A program made the position numbers and the translations under genes. A stretch of 64,000 nucleotides of DNA from Trichaptum fuscoviolaceum (Eukaryota; Basidiomycota; Agaricomycetes; Hymenochaetales; Trichaptaceae): NCBI GenBank assembly GCA_910574455.1, contig CAJSYZ010000006.1, positions 2,346,156-2,410,155 on the forward strand. The letters are read 5' to 3'. A model generated the notes under the pieces. It was given only the letters and a program-made list of their open reading frames with translations, made no database searches and had not been told where the DNA came from. Positions within the stretch are counted from its first letter, which is position 1. Every line of letters starts with the position of its first letter. This document shows positions 1 to 12,289 of the stretch, piece after piece.

Positions 1-1205
1 GATCCGCGGAAGTCCTTTCCAGAGTTTCAGAGGATGAAAACGCCGTCCACAGGGCCATACCTCTGCCTGAAGGCGGGAGAGGAGGGGGGGGGAGATAACT
101 CAAGGGGGGCGACCGGCAGAATGTCCGCTATAAGAAGAGGAAGGACCCGCGAACAAGGTTTTGTTCCTCCCGGCGCATGAGGGAAATTCCACAAACGTAC
201 ATGTATATGCTCAACCTAGCTCAGAACGATCGGGGTAATCTGTAATCGCGGCATTTGGAGGTTCTCGTGCCTTCCCCAAGAACCTGTTGTCACATGCACA
301 GATAGCCTATACTGCAGGCTCAATCGCGAGTTTCGGAAGGTCTCCGGAAATAACTTCCTCGACGGAAGGAGAAACAATGAGTCTTCTGGTTAACATTGGA
401 GCCACATGAGAACATAGGTGTATCTGCTTTGAGTTAGACGCTGGCAGATTGTGTTATGAATGCATTGTCTGTTCTTTAAACACGCCTGTAGCGCGCGGGC
501 GTGAGCTGTCTCTAGCTATTGGAAAATACCGGGCTGCGCTTTCGTGATGGCCACTCACGAAGCAATTGAGTGCACTGCCCTTCCTGAAATCTCCCTTGCG
601 CGGAAGCGTACCTCCTATCTGAGTTCAATGCTTGCATGGCTATAGATCGATGCGCAGATAATTTTGGATATCGCTGCGCTCTTCTGCCGGACAATGAGCC
701 TTGCCATCTTCAAGGCTGTGAGAGATATTGTTATACAGGAAATCGATGGATGGCTAGATGGACGGCAGATAGCGTTTGCGAGTGAGAGACTAATGGCTGA
801 ATTACAGGATGACTCCGCTGAAGTCCCTGGCTAATTTCATAGGAACGCAATCCCAGCAGATATAAGTACCGAACTGGGGAAGACGGCTGTGATTCGGAGC
901 ATCTTAATCTATCCGGTCCTCCAAAGACATCTGTATTCGTGACGCTGATCGCCCGAAAGTAGGTGATATATGGGCAGAACGATTTCCAGAGGGCTTAGGA
1001 TGGTAACGGCGAGTATTGAGAGCGGTTCATCTCCGAGGGGAGCCTTCTGTGTACCAGACTACCAGTCGAGAGGCTCACGATAGGAAGTGCTCCGCCAATG
1101 ATTTGCAGTGATTGTCTTGACATCGTGGGGGGGGGGGGTGAAAGTAGATCGTGTGATTTCCGACATTATAGCTAACAGAGGATAGAAGATAAAGGGAACA
1201 AGGGG
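1..1205. other. Stretch without recognisable gene
   Basis: I find no open frame or exon chain that resembles a known protein. Only short unsupported frames occur. A run of 12 G lies at 1127-1138. The right end lies downstream of the Spo7-like gene, which is transcribed leftward, so part of the stretch is probably its 3' UTR. Confidence 0.5.
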
Positions 1206-2320
1206 CTAAGCAAAGTTCTGTTCGCCAGAAAGGAGAAAGCTGAAGCTCTCCACGCGGGTCCTGTTCTCAGGTGTGCTTAGTCTCGACGGGATAGCGCTGG
1301 GCGACCCGCCTCTGCCGCCTGCCCTTGATCTCGGCACTGGACTCGATCGCCGCGATGAGCCAGGTGTGCTCGCCGCACTCTCGGTGGACGCGATCGAATT
1401 GGCGGGACTATGCCCACGAGTCTGCGGAGACGGAAGGAGCCGCCTCTGGAACCAGTTCCATGGCCATGCACGCCAGCCCCGCCACGTCTTCGCCGCCTCC
1501 GCCAGCTGGTGCTCTTCGCGCTTGCGCTCGAACGCCGCCCGATAGCGTTCGTACGACTCGCGAAAGCTGCGGTCGACGCGCGAGGAAAAGATCAGTTCGC
1601 CGCGCGGATTAGACGAAGGCGGAATGGGCGGAATAGGCACGCTCGTACCGCGTTTGCGGCGCCGGTCCGGCGAGGGCGTGCGAAGGGAAGGGGACTGCAC
1701 TTCCCCTTCTTCACCCCGGGAAAGAAAGGCAAAGGGGTTCACGAGTATTCTGGAGCGTAGTGGACGGTACTTGACGTTAAGATACATGTTGAAGCTGCGC
1801 AACGCTCTGTTTGCGTGGTGCACATAGCTACGACAACACACATGTTCAAAGTATTCGTTTCAATGAAGCTACAGCTGCATACCTATTCGCGTACCCTATT
1901 TTCTCTGAGTATAACCCACTAGCAAAGAATAGCGCGAGCGTCGTGACGGTGACAAGTAGAAGGCCTTTCGCAATATAGGGATGAATGTGTACAGGCACTT
2001 CTTCATAGGCATCCGGGAAGGCTTTGCGGAGAGCAAGCTTGTATGGGATGGTCATGAATTGTGTCTGGAGAAAGACCTCAGCCGCAAGAAACAGTATAGA
2101 GATGACCAGCTGCGCAAGAATGACTGTAATGAAGCTCAATCTCTGAAGACTCAAAGAGATTTGAGTAAGACTCACGCTGGTAGCGCGACTTCCTTCTCTT
2201 CAAATTAGCCGCATTCGCTTTGAGCCTTTCTTCAAAGAACAGAAGATCCTTATATGTCGCGCTCTCTCCAGCAGGAGAGAAAGAACCCTTCTGAGGCGGC
2301 GGTGTGCGTCGAGCAATCAT
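1206..2320 (-). CDS. Spo7/TMEM188-like regulatory subunit of the Nem1 lipin phosphatase
   Basis: This protein is probably the membrane partner that anchors and activates the Nem1-type phosphatase at the ER and nuclear envelope. Nem1-Spo7 dephosphorylates lipin (Pah1) and so controls phosphatidate conversion to diacylglycerol. Three exons read right to left: 2320-2176, 2123-1883 and 1827-1206, with introns of 52 and 55 nt that keep frame, giving about 335 residues. Seen directly: the family-like stretch LLFFEERLKANAANLKRRK near residues 26-44, then two hydrophobic segments (ILAQLVISILFLAAEVFL and GLLLVTVTTLALFFASGLY), then ANRALRSFNMYLN. The last 170 residues are Ser/Pro/Arg-rich and probably disordered. 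The start at 2320 is the first ATG of the conserved frame. Family assignment is from remembered Spo7-like and NEP1-R1 features, not a search. Confidence 0.8.
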
Positions 2321-2813
2321 TGCATAGGTTCGAGGAAAAGGTTAACTTTAGAGGGCGGCTAGACTCGCAAGCCAGTCGCAAACTTCGTGAGGTTAGACTC
2401 ACAAGCCAGTCGTCAATTTATCGTGAGGTCGGGAGTGAGATAAATGAGACCTGGCTTGCGACGAAACAATTGACTTTCGAGTCTATCGAGGGGTTGGGAG
2501 TAAGAAATGAAGCGAGGGCGGCACCATCATGGCACGGCTCGTTATTTATGTAAGCTACTACAGTGGTACTAGTATTTAGCTTGAGTGCGAACTCACGCTT
2601 GCGCTTTGACTATAACACCAACTTTGCCGTTTCGGTCATCTATACCACAAAGAAAACTGCACTTGATAGTTTCTATAACTTTGGAGAATTGGGAATCCAC
2701 ACTCGTAAAGCAGCCGCTATCTATCTATCACCCACACAATACATTGTCGACTAGTTCACTTTTTTCAATCACTTACCTTTGGCCGGAAATTCTCATCAGT
2801 TATACTAACAAAC
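2321..2813. repeat. Divergent promoter region with an imperfect tandem repeat
   Basis: This 490-base spacer separates two divergently transcribed genes and must hold both promoters. At 2361-2394 and 2395-2430 a unit of about 35 bp starting AGACTCRCAAGCCAGTCG is repeated in tandem with a few differences. At 2450-2464 the core CTGGCTTGCGACGAA appears in the opposite orientation. No protein-coding signal is seen. Confidence 0.6.
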
Positions 2814-5800
2814 ATGGACTCTACAAGCGGGATATCCGCATTCATTGACAGGCAAATATCGCTTCTCCAGCAAGAAAGAGACACAGAGGTTGAGGAAAGT
2901 AACCTGCTGCTCTCAAACTGCGCACCAAAGCTTCTGGAAAAGAAAGGGCTCGCCTTGTTGAATTTATCTGTTGCAAATGTGCAAGTGGGCCTAGGAGGTA
3001 GAAGGTGAGTAGAACCATGTCCTTCAGGTGTTATTGTGGACATCTACTACAGCTTCCAAGTCTGATAGAACTCGAGCGACCTCAGGCGTTTAATCCGTCT
3101 TCTACCTTTCCCCCTCATACATTCCGGTTCGTCGGTTCGTTTCCCTTTACGTACTCTAAGACTGAGAGTTGGGAAAGTCCCGGTGACATAGCTCGCGTTG
3201 AAAAGTACTCACCATCCGCAGGATCGTCGAAATCGAAGAAGCCGACAAAGTCAACATCGGAGTCCCGCAAGTCGAGCGGCTCGTTTGAAGGCGTGGTCTA
3301 CAAGGTTGGGAAGTTTCTATAGTTGATAGCATCAGAAAAGAACTTTGAGCAGGTCACCGATGGAAAAATTGTTATCGCTGTGGATCCTTCGCAGACAGAG
3401 GGTGGCGACGTCGAGTTTCCGGATCGTTGCGTTTTGTAGGTGTTTTCGCCCTTCATTAATCCTGAAGGCTGAGATGCTTCTGAGACTAAAGCTGGCCAAT
3501 AATATAACGTACGAAAGGTATGAATCCCATATATCCAAATAAAAATTGTTTTAATTATAGCCGAAGGATGGAAAAGACAATGGAATCACTACGCGGGAAC
3601 TTGTGCGAAGAGGACAGCAGCAAAGTGCGTCCGACTTTCGGCAGGCTGATCTTCCTCGCCCTCATAATGCTTCCAGCCACTTCGGCCTGATGTGAGGCAC
3701 TTGGCGAATGTGTTGTTAGGCCTTTCCCAGCGAACGCGATCGAAGGATTGGCATGATGTCGAATTCTATGATGCTTCTCTGAATGATAGCCAACGCCAAG
3801 CAGTCCGTTTTGCTCTCTCATCAAACGAGTTTGCATGCATTCATGGACCCCCAGGTGAGCTAGTCGCGGCAATACATTGACATCGAGTTCCTGAATGAAC
3901 GCCAGGGACGGGCAAGACACACACGCTCATCGAGATCATCCGGCAACTCCTATTTCCGCGCGGGAAGGACATCCCGGAGAATGTCAAGCCGGCACAAAAG
4001 GTGCTGGTCTGTGGCGCGTCCAACCTCGCCGTGGACAACATCCTGGAGCGTCTGTTAGCCCGCCCGCCACCCGGTGTGGAACCCATCAAGTGTACCCGGG
4101 TCGGTCATCCCGCGAGAGTCAAGGGTACAGGGAGTGCCCTTGATTCTACTTTAGATGCGCAAACAAGTCGGAGCGAGCAGGTAGATTATTTGTTCCTCTT
4201 ATTGCTAGAGCTCTCTGACCTTGCGTATGAAGGCAGAACTCGTGAAAGACGTTAAAGCGGAACTATCGAACACACTGTCTCTTCTGGCGGGCTCGGCGAA
4301 GGGCCAAAAGGGAAAGAGACCGAGGGGAGAAGAGCGGAAGAAGCTATGGGGAAGCGTGAAAGAGCTAAGAAAAGAGTAAACTCGAGATGGTCTCTTCTGA
4401 GATTTGCATGCATCGTCCTCACGATAAATTTAGATATAAAGTCCGTGAACGAGGCGTCGTTGCGTCTGTTCTCAGAGAAGCTCAGGTATTCGCTTCATTT
4501 GTAATGCGCCGTCATCCACTTACTCGCGTTTGCACAGGTTGTTCTCGCCACCTGCCATTCATCTGGTGGCCGAGTGCTAGATAATGTGGAATTCGACGTT
4601 GTCATCATCGATGAGGCGACACAGGCCCTAGAAGCTGTACGCAGGCATTCTGCTCTCAGATTGTCCATCTAATGTCCCTTGAAGGCTTGTTGGATCCCTA
4701 TCCTCAAAGGACGGAAGCTCATCCTAGCGGGTGACCCGATGCAGCTGCCCCCGACCGTATTAGCTCAGGCCTCTCGAGTGAAGGGCAAGGCAACTTCGGA
4801 AACATCCGCAAAGAAGCCAGGGCCTGTGAAGGCACCACAAGTAAAGGAAGAAAATTCCTCAGATACTGACGAAGCTTCCGATTCAACATCCGGTTCTGCT
4901 TCTGCAGACGATGCGCCGGTAGAGAAACCGAAGTCTGCGCCCATCAAGAAGTCAAGCCCGTTCCCGAGACCACTGAAGCCTCCAAAGACTCTGGAAGTAA
5001 CAATGTTCGAAAGACTGGAAACAATGTACGGACCTTCTGTCAAGCGCATGCTGGAGGTCCAATACCGGTGCGTCTTCCCTATCTCGCCTGCGTCAAATAC
5101 TGAGCTTTGCACAATAAAGTATGCACGAGACCATCTGTACGTTCCCCTCCAAGACCCTCTACGGCGGGCGACTCCGGTCCGACGCGTCGGTGGCGCGCCA
5201 CCTCCTTCAGGATCTCGAAAACATCAGACTGCCCGCAAGCGGTGGCAGTGGAGAGGCGGCGGTCTCTATCACGGACGAAGACGAGCTGATGCGCACTCCG
5301 GTCGCGTTTTTTGATACGGCTGGGTGTGAGTATTTCGAGAAGAGTGGCGAAGAGGGCGAGGGAGACGAAGGGAGTAAGTGTAACGAGAACGAGGCGACCC
5401 TGGTGAAGAACTGGATCGTGAAACTGGTGAGAGCTTCCAGCATATTAAACGAAGAGCCGGAAGACTCAAGGAATGCAATTCAGGTGGCCGCGGGCGTTCA
5501 ACCGTCTCAGATCGCAGTTCTTACCCCGTCAGTAAACTCCCCATCCCGTCTACTTGCAAAGCAAGCTTCTCACCTTCTCCGGACAGCTACCAAGCCCAAG
5601 TGACTCTGATATCGTCTCTTCTATCCCCGATATACGGAGCCGAGCTCGAGGTGGGTACTGTCGATGGTATGCAAGGCCGGGAGAAGGAGGCGGTTGTCAT
5701 TAGCCTAGTGAGGAGTAACGAGAAAGTGAGCAATGTACGAATGTATAATGGGTCGCTTTTTACTGACATGGCTCACATAGCGTGAAGTAGGCTTTCTGAA

Positions 5801-6070
5801 GGACAAACGGCGCCTGAATGGTGAGCCTCAACTGTGTGACACCCTTAGTGCAAACTAACAGAAGACGCGCAGTCGCTATGACTCGAGCGAAACGCCACAT
5901 GGTACATTTTTTCTATTTGCTCTTTTGCGTGGCGCGTTCATTCAGGGACTTCCATTTAGTGTGTCATCGGCGACTCATCGACAGTCCAACATGGGGGCAA
6001 ATTTTTGAAGAAGTGGATGACATGGCTCGAGGAAAATGCGGAAGTGTACTATGGGGGATTAGAGGGCTGA
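2814..6070 (+). CDS. HCS1: SF1 DNA helicase of the Hcs1 / IGHMBP2 (SMUBP-2) type
   Basis: Probable ATP-dependent nucleic-acid helicase of the UPF1-like SF1B group (yeast Hcs1, human IGHMBP2), found with DNA polymerase alpha in yeast. About 12 short exons are needed. Motifs in order: motif I GPPG|TGKT, split by the intron 3855-3905; motif Ia [13 protein letters not shown] (about 4000-4040); motif II DEATQA (about 4610); motif [12 protein letters not shown] (about 4732-4758); the hallmark QYRMHE, split by an intron (about 5060-5125); motif [14 protein letters not shown] (about 5655-5695); and motif [11 protein letters not shown], split at the 5820-5872 intron. The last exon ends at the TGA 6068-6070 in a Trp/Glu-rich tail. 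An acidic, Ser/Lys-rich insert of about 75 residues lies between motif III and the QYR motif (4765-4990). Frame is kept through every motif, so the gene looks intact. Exact junctions around 3625-3700 are uncertain. Confidence 0.85.
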
Positions 6071-7193
6071 AATCTGCTGATTATCGGAAAGACGGAGCGG
6101 TACGTACAGGATCCTTGCTACTATATACTCCTATCACCGGAACTTTCGATAGCTGTGGACGGCAACAAAGAAACGTGTATCAGACTCGAGAAATGACTTT
6201 CCTACCGGCGTCTGCTCATCAGTATCGGTATTTCCCAGGGTCAGATCAAAAGACGATGCTAGTTATCCGCTCACAATGAAGCTTTTCGGAGGATCCCCAA
6301 TAGAAGCTTCAATCCTCTAGATTGTTCACGGCTTTCACCCACTCAATCATATATCCGACGAAAACATAATGAATATAGTGTTCACTAATGTGGTATAACA
6401 TAGGGTGCCTCATTATTGAATGCTATGAACTCTACAATTTGTTGGAGGCTCTCGTCAAGTCCCTATTGCTATCTCAGATACTTCGACACAGTATCTTTAC
6501 GCGATACAAACGTTGTCCAAGATAGACTACAATTCAACTTTGAAGTGAATCAGCCAATAACCATCATGAATCTAGCAGAAACGTAAGCATCTTTCTGATA
6601 GAAGCTCGAAAGTGGTATTTATGCTAACCCTTTTCTTATGCAGCACAACGACGCTCAGGCTCTTAGTTCATCTCCATGCATACTTCCAGCCCATGAGCTG
6701 CGGCACTCTTCTTTAATTCTGCTCTATTCTCTATAACTGAGACGCTTCGTACTTGTAAGTTCTGTGCCACTCGGGAGGTCGCCACCGGCTACCCTGGGTT
6801 ACTCTGAACGTCGCGTTCAAGACACCGTACAACCAGCAACTGCTATGAGCATATCGCCACTCAGTCAAATTTTTGGTTGAAGCTACTCATTTTCAACATC
6901 CTGATGTGTTGACTGTCTGACAACTTCAAAAACAAACAGGATGTCTCTTTAAAAATAAAGCGTTCTTGTCACTTTCGTGAGCCATATCTTGCCTGCGCGT
7001 CCGACAGGTGGAGGCTCACAGTGGTGTCCGAGATGGCCGCAATGGAATCGTCTACTCGCAAGAATCAGGTATGGGCGGCACCGACACCCGTTCGGCCTAG
7101 TGCATGTGGCGTCCGAGGATGTCGAGTCGCCGGTATACATATATTACCTTTGCTTCGGCACCCCGTAGCGCAAAGTAAGCCTTGAGGCGGCAC
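6071..7193. other. Intergenic stretch
   Basis: The 1.1 kb after the helicase stop shows no exon chain or recognised RNA. It must hold the helicase 3' UTR on the left and the upstream region of the next gene on the right. Confidence 0.5.
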
Positions 7194-7200
7194 TATATAA
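7194..7200 (+). promoter_or_regulatory. TATA box (TATATAA) of the gene starting at 7246
   Basis: TATATAA lies 46 bases ahead of the first ATG of the following gene, a usual position for a fungal core promoter with a short leader. Confidence 0.55.
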
Positions 7201-7245
7201 CCTGGCCTCGGTCGACCCTTCATTTCCACGTACGTGACTTGGAGG

Positions 7246-8609
7246 ATGGAGAATGACTGCTACTTGACAGATGGAAATAAAGATTTTGTGATCAACGACA
7301 ATAGCCTGGTAAGTTGATTTCGGCTCCAGCCCAAACTTACTAACAATGAGTTGTCGTAGCAGTACGTACCTTTCGGTGGCGATACAGAGCTCGGGGCTTG
7401 GCAGGACTACTTGCTTCGCCCAGAAGACAACTACCAGCCTTCCTCAGACTACGTCAGTAGCCTTGAAGATACATCAGTTATCAGCGATTGCAACTCGTTC
7501 GGAGATGGAAATCAAAATGTCTTTCATCATATGGAGCTTTCGTTTACGGATGGCTTCTCAAGCACACAATTTAATACCCTACCTCTGCCAGACTTTCCGT
7601 ACGAACTTCCACTTCTTCCTGGTCCGGAACCTGCAAATATTGGCGAGGACAACCTATTCCTTCCCACTGAATCGAATTTAATAAACAGTACATTATGGCA
7701 GACAGGGGATGGTATATTAGGTGAACAACTCTACTTCGTTGTCATTCGCGTCAAGGGTATTGATGCTTGCCTTTAGGTTATAATCCTCCAGAATTTACGG
7801 AGCCTCAACATTTTCAGGGTGATACTCTACTGTCAGCTCTGCCTTTGCAAGACTCTTCATACGAACCGCAATTACCTGGAGCCTTTCACGAAAGCTCCGC
7901 CTTTTCAAACATCTTTGCGTTCGGAGTCGACATGTCACCGTCGGGTGGAATGCCAACCCAGTTCGATGATAGTTTCAAAATTCATCCAGGTGAGGAGGCG
8001 AAGACAGACGTTTTTAACGACAGCGATCGGTCGAACTCGGTGAAGACCGATAATTTGATAAAGAGCGAGGACTCAGACGTAAGGAAAGGCGAGAAAACTC
8101 GACCCAAGCCCGTCACCATGGAAGAGCTCACACACGACAACAGTCGCTTCGCCAAAGTTGTCAAAGCCTTCCTTTCCATCCACGACGAAGAGAACCGCAC
8201 CGTGCCTGAAATTGCGAAGAAAGTCGGGGAGCTATATTCCGGACAGTATGCTGACTTCGAGACTGTCAAGGTGAGTAGAGATATCTTCCTGCGCGTACTA
8301 TGGAAAGCCCATTAACCAGAATAGAGGATGGTAAATGATGTCTTGCAAAAACATAGGGCTTTTTGGCATCTAGGAAGAGGCGCGCCGTATCATTTGGACT
8401 TGTCAGAGGGTAGGGCTAGACGAGAGTTTCCGTCTAATAACAGATACCAGAAGAAGATGCTGCACCGAGGCCTACACCTCTCGAATAGAAATAAGCATTC
8501 GAGGCACCACAGAAAGGATAGAGCACGAGCGTCGAAAGAGAATGACCTTCAACTTGAAGCAGAGGAAGATTCGATACAGTCTGATGTAAGGAAGTCTTCA
8601 CATCCTTAA
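7246..8609 (+). CDS. Unrecognised protein with possible winged-helix C-terminal domain
   Basis: I do not recognise a family with certainty. Four exons fit: 7246-7308, about 7361 to 7720, about 7775 to 8270, and about 8325 to 8609, with clean GT-AG borders (GTAAGT at 7309, GTGAAC near 7721, GTGAGT near 8271). The first 230 residues are acidic, rich in Ser, Pro, Phe and Asp, as in transcription activation regions. Then comes a Lys/Glu-rich linker and an ordered block: VVKAFLSIHDEENRT, EIAKKVGELYSG, and after the last intron MVNDVLQKHRAFWHLG, GAPYHLDL. Helix-helix-helix followed by the short W...G.PYHL strand resembles forkhead/winged-helix folds, but the forkhead signature residues are not clearly present. 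The tail is basic. Best guess is a fungal transcription factor. Confidence 0.55.
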
Positions 8610-9320
8610 TATTTCCGATAAGCTCATATATGATGATCTTTTTAGGTTACACACGGCACGAAATACAATGAAACAATACCATACAATCCTATACCTTCTT
8701 ATGATACAGTATACAACTTACGACTATAATTTCTAACCTAAGTTATCTTAATTATTGCATGGATTCAGTGCCGCACTGATGGTAGTAGGTACCATTGTAT
8801 GGCCAGAATTGTAGCATAAATCTGTGGTACTGTTTACACCGTGCAATAGTACGATTTTAATCCGTTTAGTTACTTTACAGCCTTTGCATTTAAGGACATC
8901 ATTACTTCGTGCCAGTGATCGGCAAATCTTACGCATCTAATAACGTCAAAGCACTAATGGTTCAATTCAGGCTGCAAGTTGACCTACTGCTTTATCGTGG
9001 GAAACTGATTACAATGTAGACTGCAGATAATATAAACGAAATAATGACATCTGCAATTTAGTTTTTCTCACAATCGCCCTTTGCTCTTGACCACCACCAT
9101 CTTATACATTTCAATCTGCTTGAGCTTTTCTCAGGTCAGTAACAGATTCTCTTTCGAGTCTTCCCTCCCTAAGACTCAAGTTTCCTGAAACGGCCAGCAA
9201 CTTGGATAAAAAACTGTGTGGGAACAAATGCCTGGTAAGTGATATGCGACCGAACCTCGTTTTCGATTGATATGGAACATCCTCTCTGTTTTCGAATATG
9301 CTTCACGCAGCCGCATAGCA
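8610..9320. other. Intergenic stretch
   Basis: AT-rich 700 bases with no supported frame. An ATG at 9229 directly followed by a strong donor (ATGCCTG|GTAAGT) could be an alternative tiny first exon of the next gene. Confidence 0.45.
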
Positions 9321-12289
9321 ATGACTCTTAGTTCGCATCCCTATCGAACGCAAGCCTTGAAATGCAAGAACCCGCTCAGCAAGGCTCCTTGGAAATTGCA
9401 AGGTACATATCGTGAATCGTGCTCGCCACCCAAGAACGAGTCTCATTGCATGCACAGGGAAGCAAAACAGCTCGCGCAACGTTTGAAAGAAGCATCGAAA
9501 GGGAATGCTGAACTCGATAAGGAACTCGAGTTTCAGCGTAAGAAGTGAGCTAGCGCCTGTTTGCTTCTCAATGCGTACTGACACGACATCGGAGTCTGCG
9601 AAAACAATATCTCAAGCTGCTGCTTTTGCATCCCAGCTCGAAGGAAGCCAAGGATGCTGAAACACACATTTGGATGCAGACATCCTACCAGTTCATCTCC
9701 ATCTACAAGCAGAAGATAGCGGTCTTGGATCAGAAGCTATCGACTCGTACAAAAGGTACCACTCGTCAAGATTACAGCGGAGGTGGTCCTGTTGAATATC
9801 GCAAGCTCGTAGCTCGCTTCCGACAGTTTCTGGGCGAGGAAGAGAAGTTCTATGCCCAGCTCCTCATTCGCTTCCAGACTCAGTTTGAACTGAAGGAGAC
9901 GCATGGTGTTTTGGTCAAGGTGGGCGTGCTGTCGGTGGATCCGGACGAGGTCCGAGCAAATGAAGGAGGTCGAAACATATTTCCGGAAGAAGAGATTACG
10001 CCATGTAAATCTGTCGAGGAACATCGTCAGAGACTGGCGACTTTTACGAAGCTCCTCGTTTGCCTGGGCGACATTGCTCGTTATCGTGAGCAGTATAACG
10101 ATGGCCGGGGACGTTCAAGAGGTGGGAATGACCGTAAGGGTAAAAGGACTGCACAGGAAGTTATCCTTCGACCGAAGAATTACGGACGCGCTCAGACAAT
10201 GTACGAGCAGGCTCGCCTCCTCGTGCCCGACGATGGCAACGCCTCACATCAGCTCGCCATTCTGGCCTCATATCAGAAGGATTCGTTCGCTTCCCTGCTA
10301 CATTACTACCGTGCACTGTGTGTGCGACAACCTTACGATACGGCGTCTAATAACATGAATACTGTGCTCAAGAAGGCATTGGAGCAATTCCGGCAGCGAA
10401 ATAACAAGGAGGGCCGTGATCGGGTGGAACGCTACAAAGAATTGGTTGTCGTGCTGCATGGGTTTTGGTATCTCGACTCAGATGAGTAAGTGGCGACTCC
10501 CATTTCTCATTTCGTTTGGCATGGGCCATAACGCCGTTTTACAGGGCTGCCGCTCGGGCGTCCAAGCTCGCCACAAGCATCGTCACAGAGTTTACATCGC
10601 TGGTCTCTGATCGCGAACTTCCCTCGGGCATGATCTGCGACACACTCATGCTTGCGATCGGCGCATTGTGGAAAATTAGGATGATCCGGGATGGCCAGGT
10701 TCGATCGGACAGGAAGGTCATTGAGCCTCTCATGGCTTCCCATATTCTCAATCTATCACGATCCATGCTTAAAGTCAGCAAGAAACAGCTGGAGGAAAAG
10801 CCGGAAGACGAGACTGACCTCGCTCAGAAAATCACTGCGGCTTTTCGAAGGTTACTTCCGGCGCTGCGTATAGGTTCTAAGTGGCTTAGGTCAAATTATG
10901 GGTTTTTGGAGACTTCTTTAGCTGCCGCAGCTACGTCAGATGCCTTTTTGAGCGCTATAAAGAGCTTCTGGGAGGCCTATGCGTCGTTCTTCTCAGCTTT
11001 GAGGAATGCCTTTCCCAAAGAAAAGCTTCCTCAACTTGCAGGTCCTCTTGAAGAGGACGTTTGCATGAGCGGGTTCTCTCCTATCAAGAAGGATTTGCTC
11101 CAACGTATTGCTGCGACAGAGAACGGTCTAGCTCCTGGTCAGGACACCGTACATCCTAATGAAGAGTACCTAATGCGGTTGTCTGACTTGTGGAACGATT
11201 TCCATCTTCTCAAAGATGCAGAGGTCCGTTCCTGTCCCCACGAAGCTGCTCTGTAGCTGATTTATATTATAGAAAACGCCGATCGTTGAGAAGAATGGAC
11301 AGTACACATTCGAGATTTCCTTCCGTACAAATTCGTCGGTTCTCAAATCACCACCTGCTGAGACACTGGCGAACATAATGGAGAGTCATCCGGACCCTCC
11401 TCGTATAGCTCGTGACAGCGATGATGACAACACCACGCAAACATCGCGCACAGAAGATGATGTGATTCGCGAAGCATTTGACGCAGCTCTCGGTGATGAA
11501 GAAGATGATGAGGAGGACGAGATTGTTTGGAGCCCTCCAAGGTTCTTTTTGTTCTTCCATATCTGACCTACTTATAGACTTTTTACCAGGCTCTCTCTCT
11601 CTCTTCAATCAAGGGTTGTGCATCCTCCACAAGGCTCGCCACAGCCGACGACGGCTGCCTGTCTTCCAGCACCGAAAAGCCCACCCGAGTATTTCCCTAC
11701 TGGTATTCCAGCGGCTACTACTGCACAAGATCTTTTGAACAACGTTTTGGGTTTTTCTCGCACAAATGGTGAACCGGCCTTACGTGCTTCTTCCTCTGCA
11801 CCACAGGCATCCATGCTCTTTGGTTCCGGGACGCTAGGCGCACCGACAAAATCGATTTGGACCACCGACTCTGGACTCCGTGGTGCAAATGTCCCGAAGC
11901 GCAGCCTGCTCTCGCAATCGAATCAGATAGCCGTTAGTGGTTCTTACATTGGTCAAGAACGCAGACAGTCGCTCTCTCATATACAGACACCACCTGCGAA
12001 TGGTCGAATGCTGCCAGGATCGTTGTCCTTGGGCTTTTATGCGTCGGCTGGAAACCTTTCTCCCCCACAAATGAAACCACATGGTGTCCCTACCTCCGAA
12101 ATGTATGGACCCCCGTACGACCTACGAACGATACATTCTGCTGCTCCGCCGGGCCAAGCATTCGACGAGCGTTACGTGAACTATACGGGGCAGCAGTACA
12201 ACGCTATACCGCTGCAACCAAGACAGGACACATTTCAAGATGCTTATACGACGCAAGCTCCGCCTATTCAACGCGCTTGGAATACTTGA
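9321..12289 (+). CDS. EST1/SMG7-type protein (TPR, nonsense-mediated decay or telomerase-associated family)
   Basis: The protein carries the EST1 / SMG5-6-7 signature. The stretch YGRAQTMYEQARLLVPDDGN, then HQLAILASYQKDSFASLLHY and YRALCVRQPYDTASNNM (10,180-10,360), matches the TPR-like core that in SMG7 follows the 14-3-3-like N-terminal domain and binds phosphorylated UPF1. Seen: an N-terminal helical region (QLAQRLKEASKGNAELDKEL), the EST1 core, then a helical region to 11,220, an acidic stretch (about 11,490-11,530) and a Pro/Ser/Gln-rich low-complexity C terminus of over 200 residues. At least five introns are needed. Family members act in nonsense-mediated mRNA decay or as telomerase cofactors; sequence alone does not separate these. 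I chose 9321 because it needs no extra intron. An alternative start is 9229 with a tiny first exon. Confidence 0.8.

Noticed and set aside
1127..1138. G runs at 1127 and 25369 as G-quadruplex or origin signals
   Set aside because: Single homopolymer runs of 12 to 13 G without further G tracts nearby do not support a defined structure or function.
1206..1827. Several overlapping plus-strand open frames of 60 to 116 codons at 1273-1827
   Set aside because: They are antisense shadows of the GC-rich, Ser/Pro/Arg-rich last exon of the Spo7-like gene and resemble no protein.
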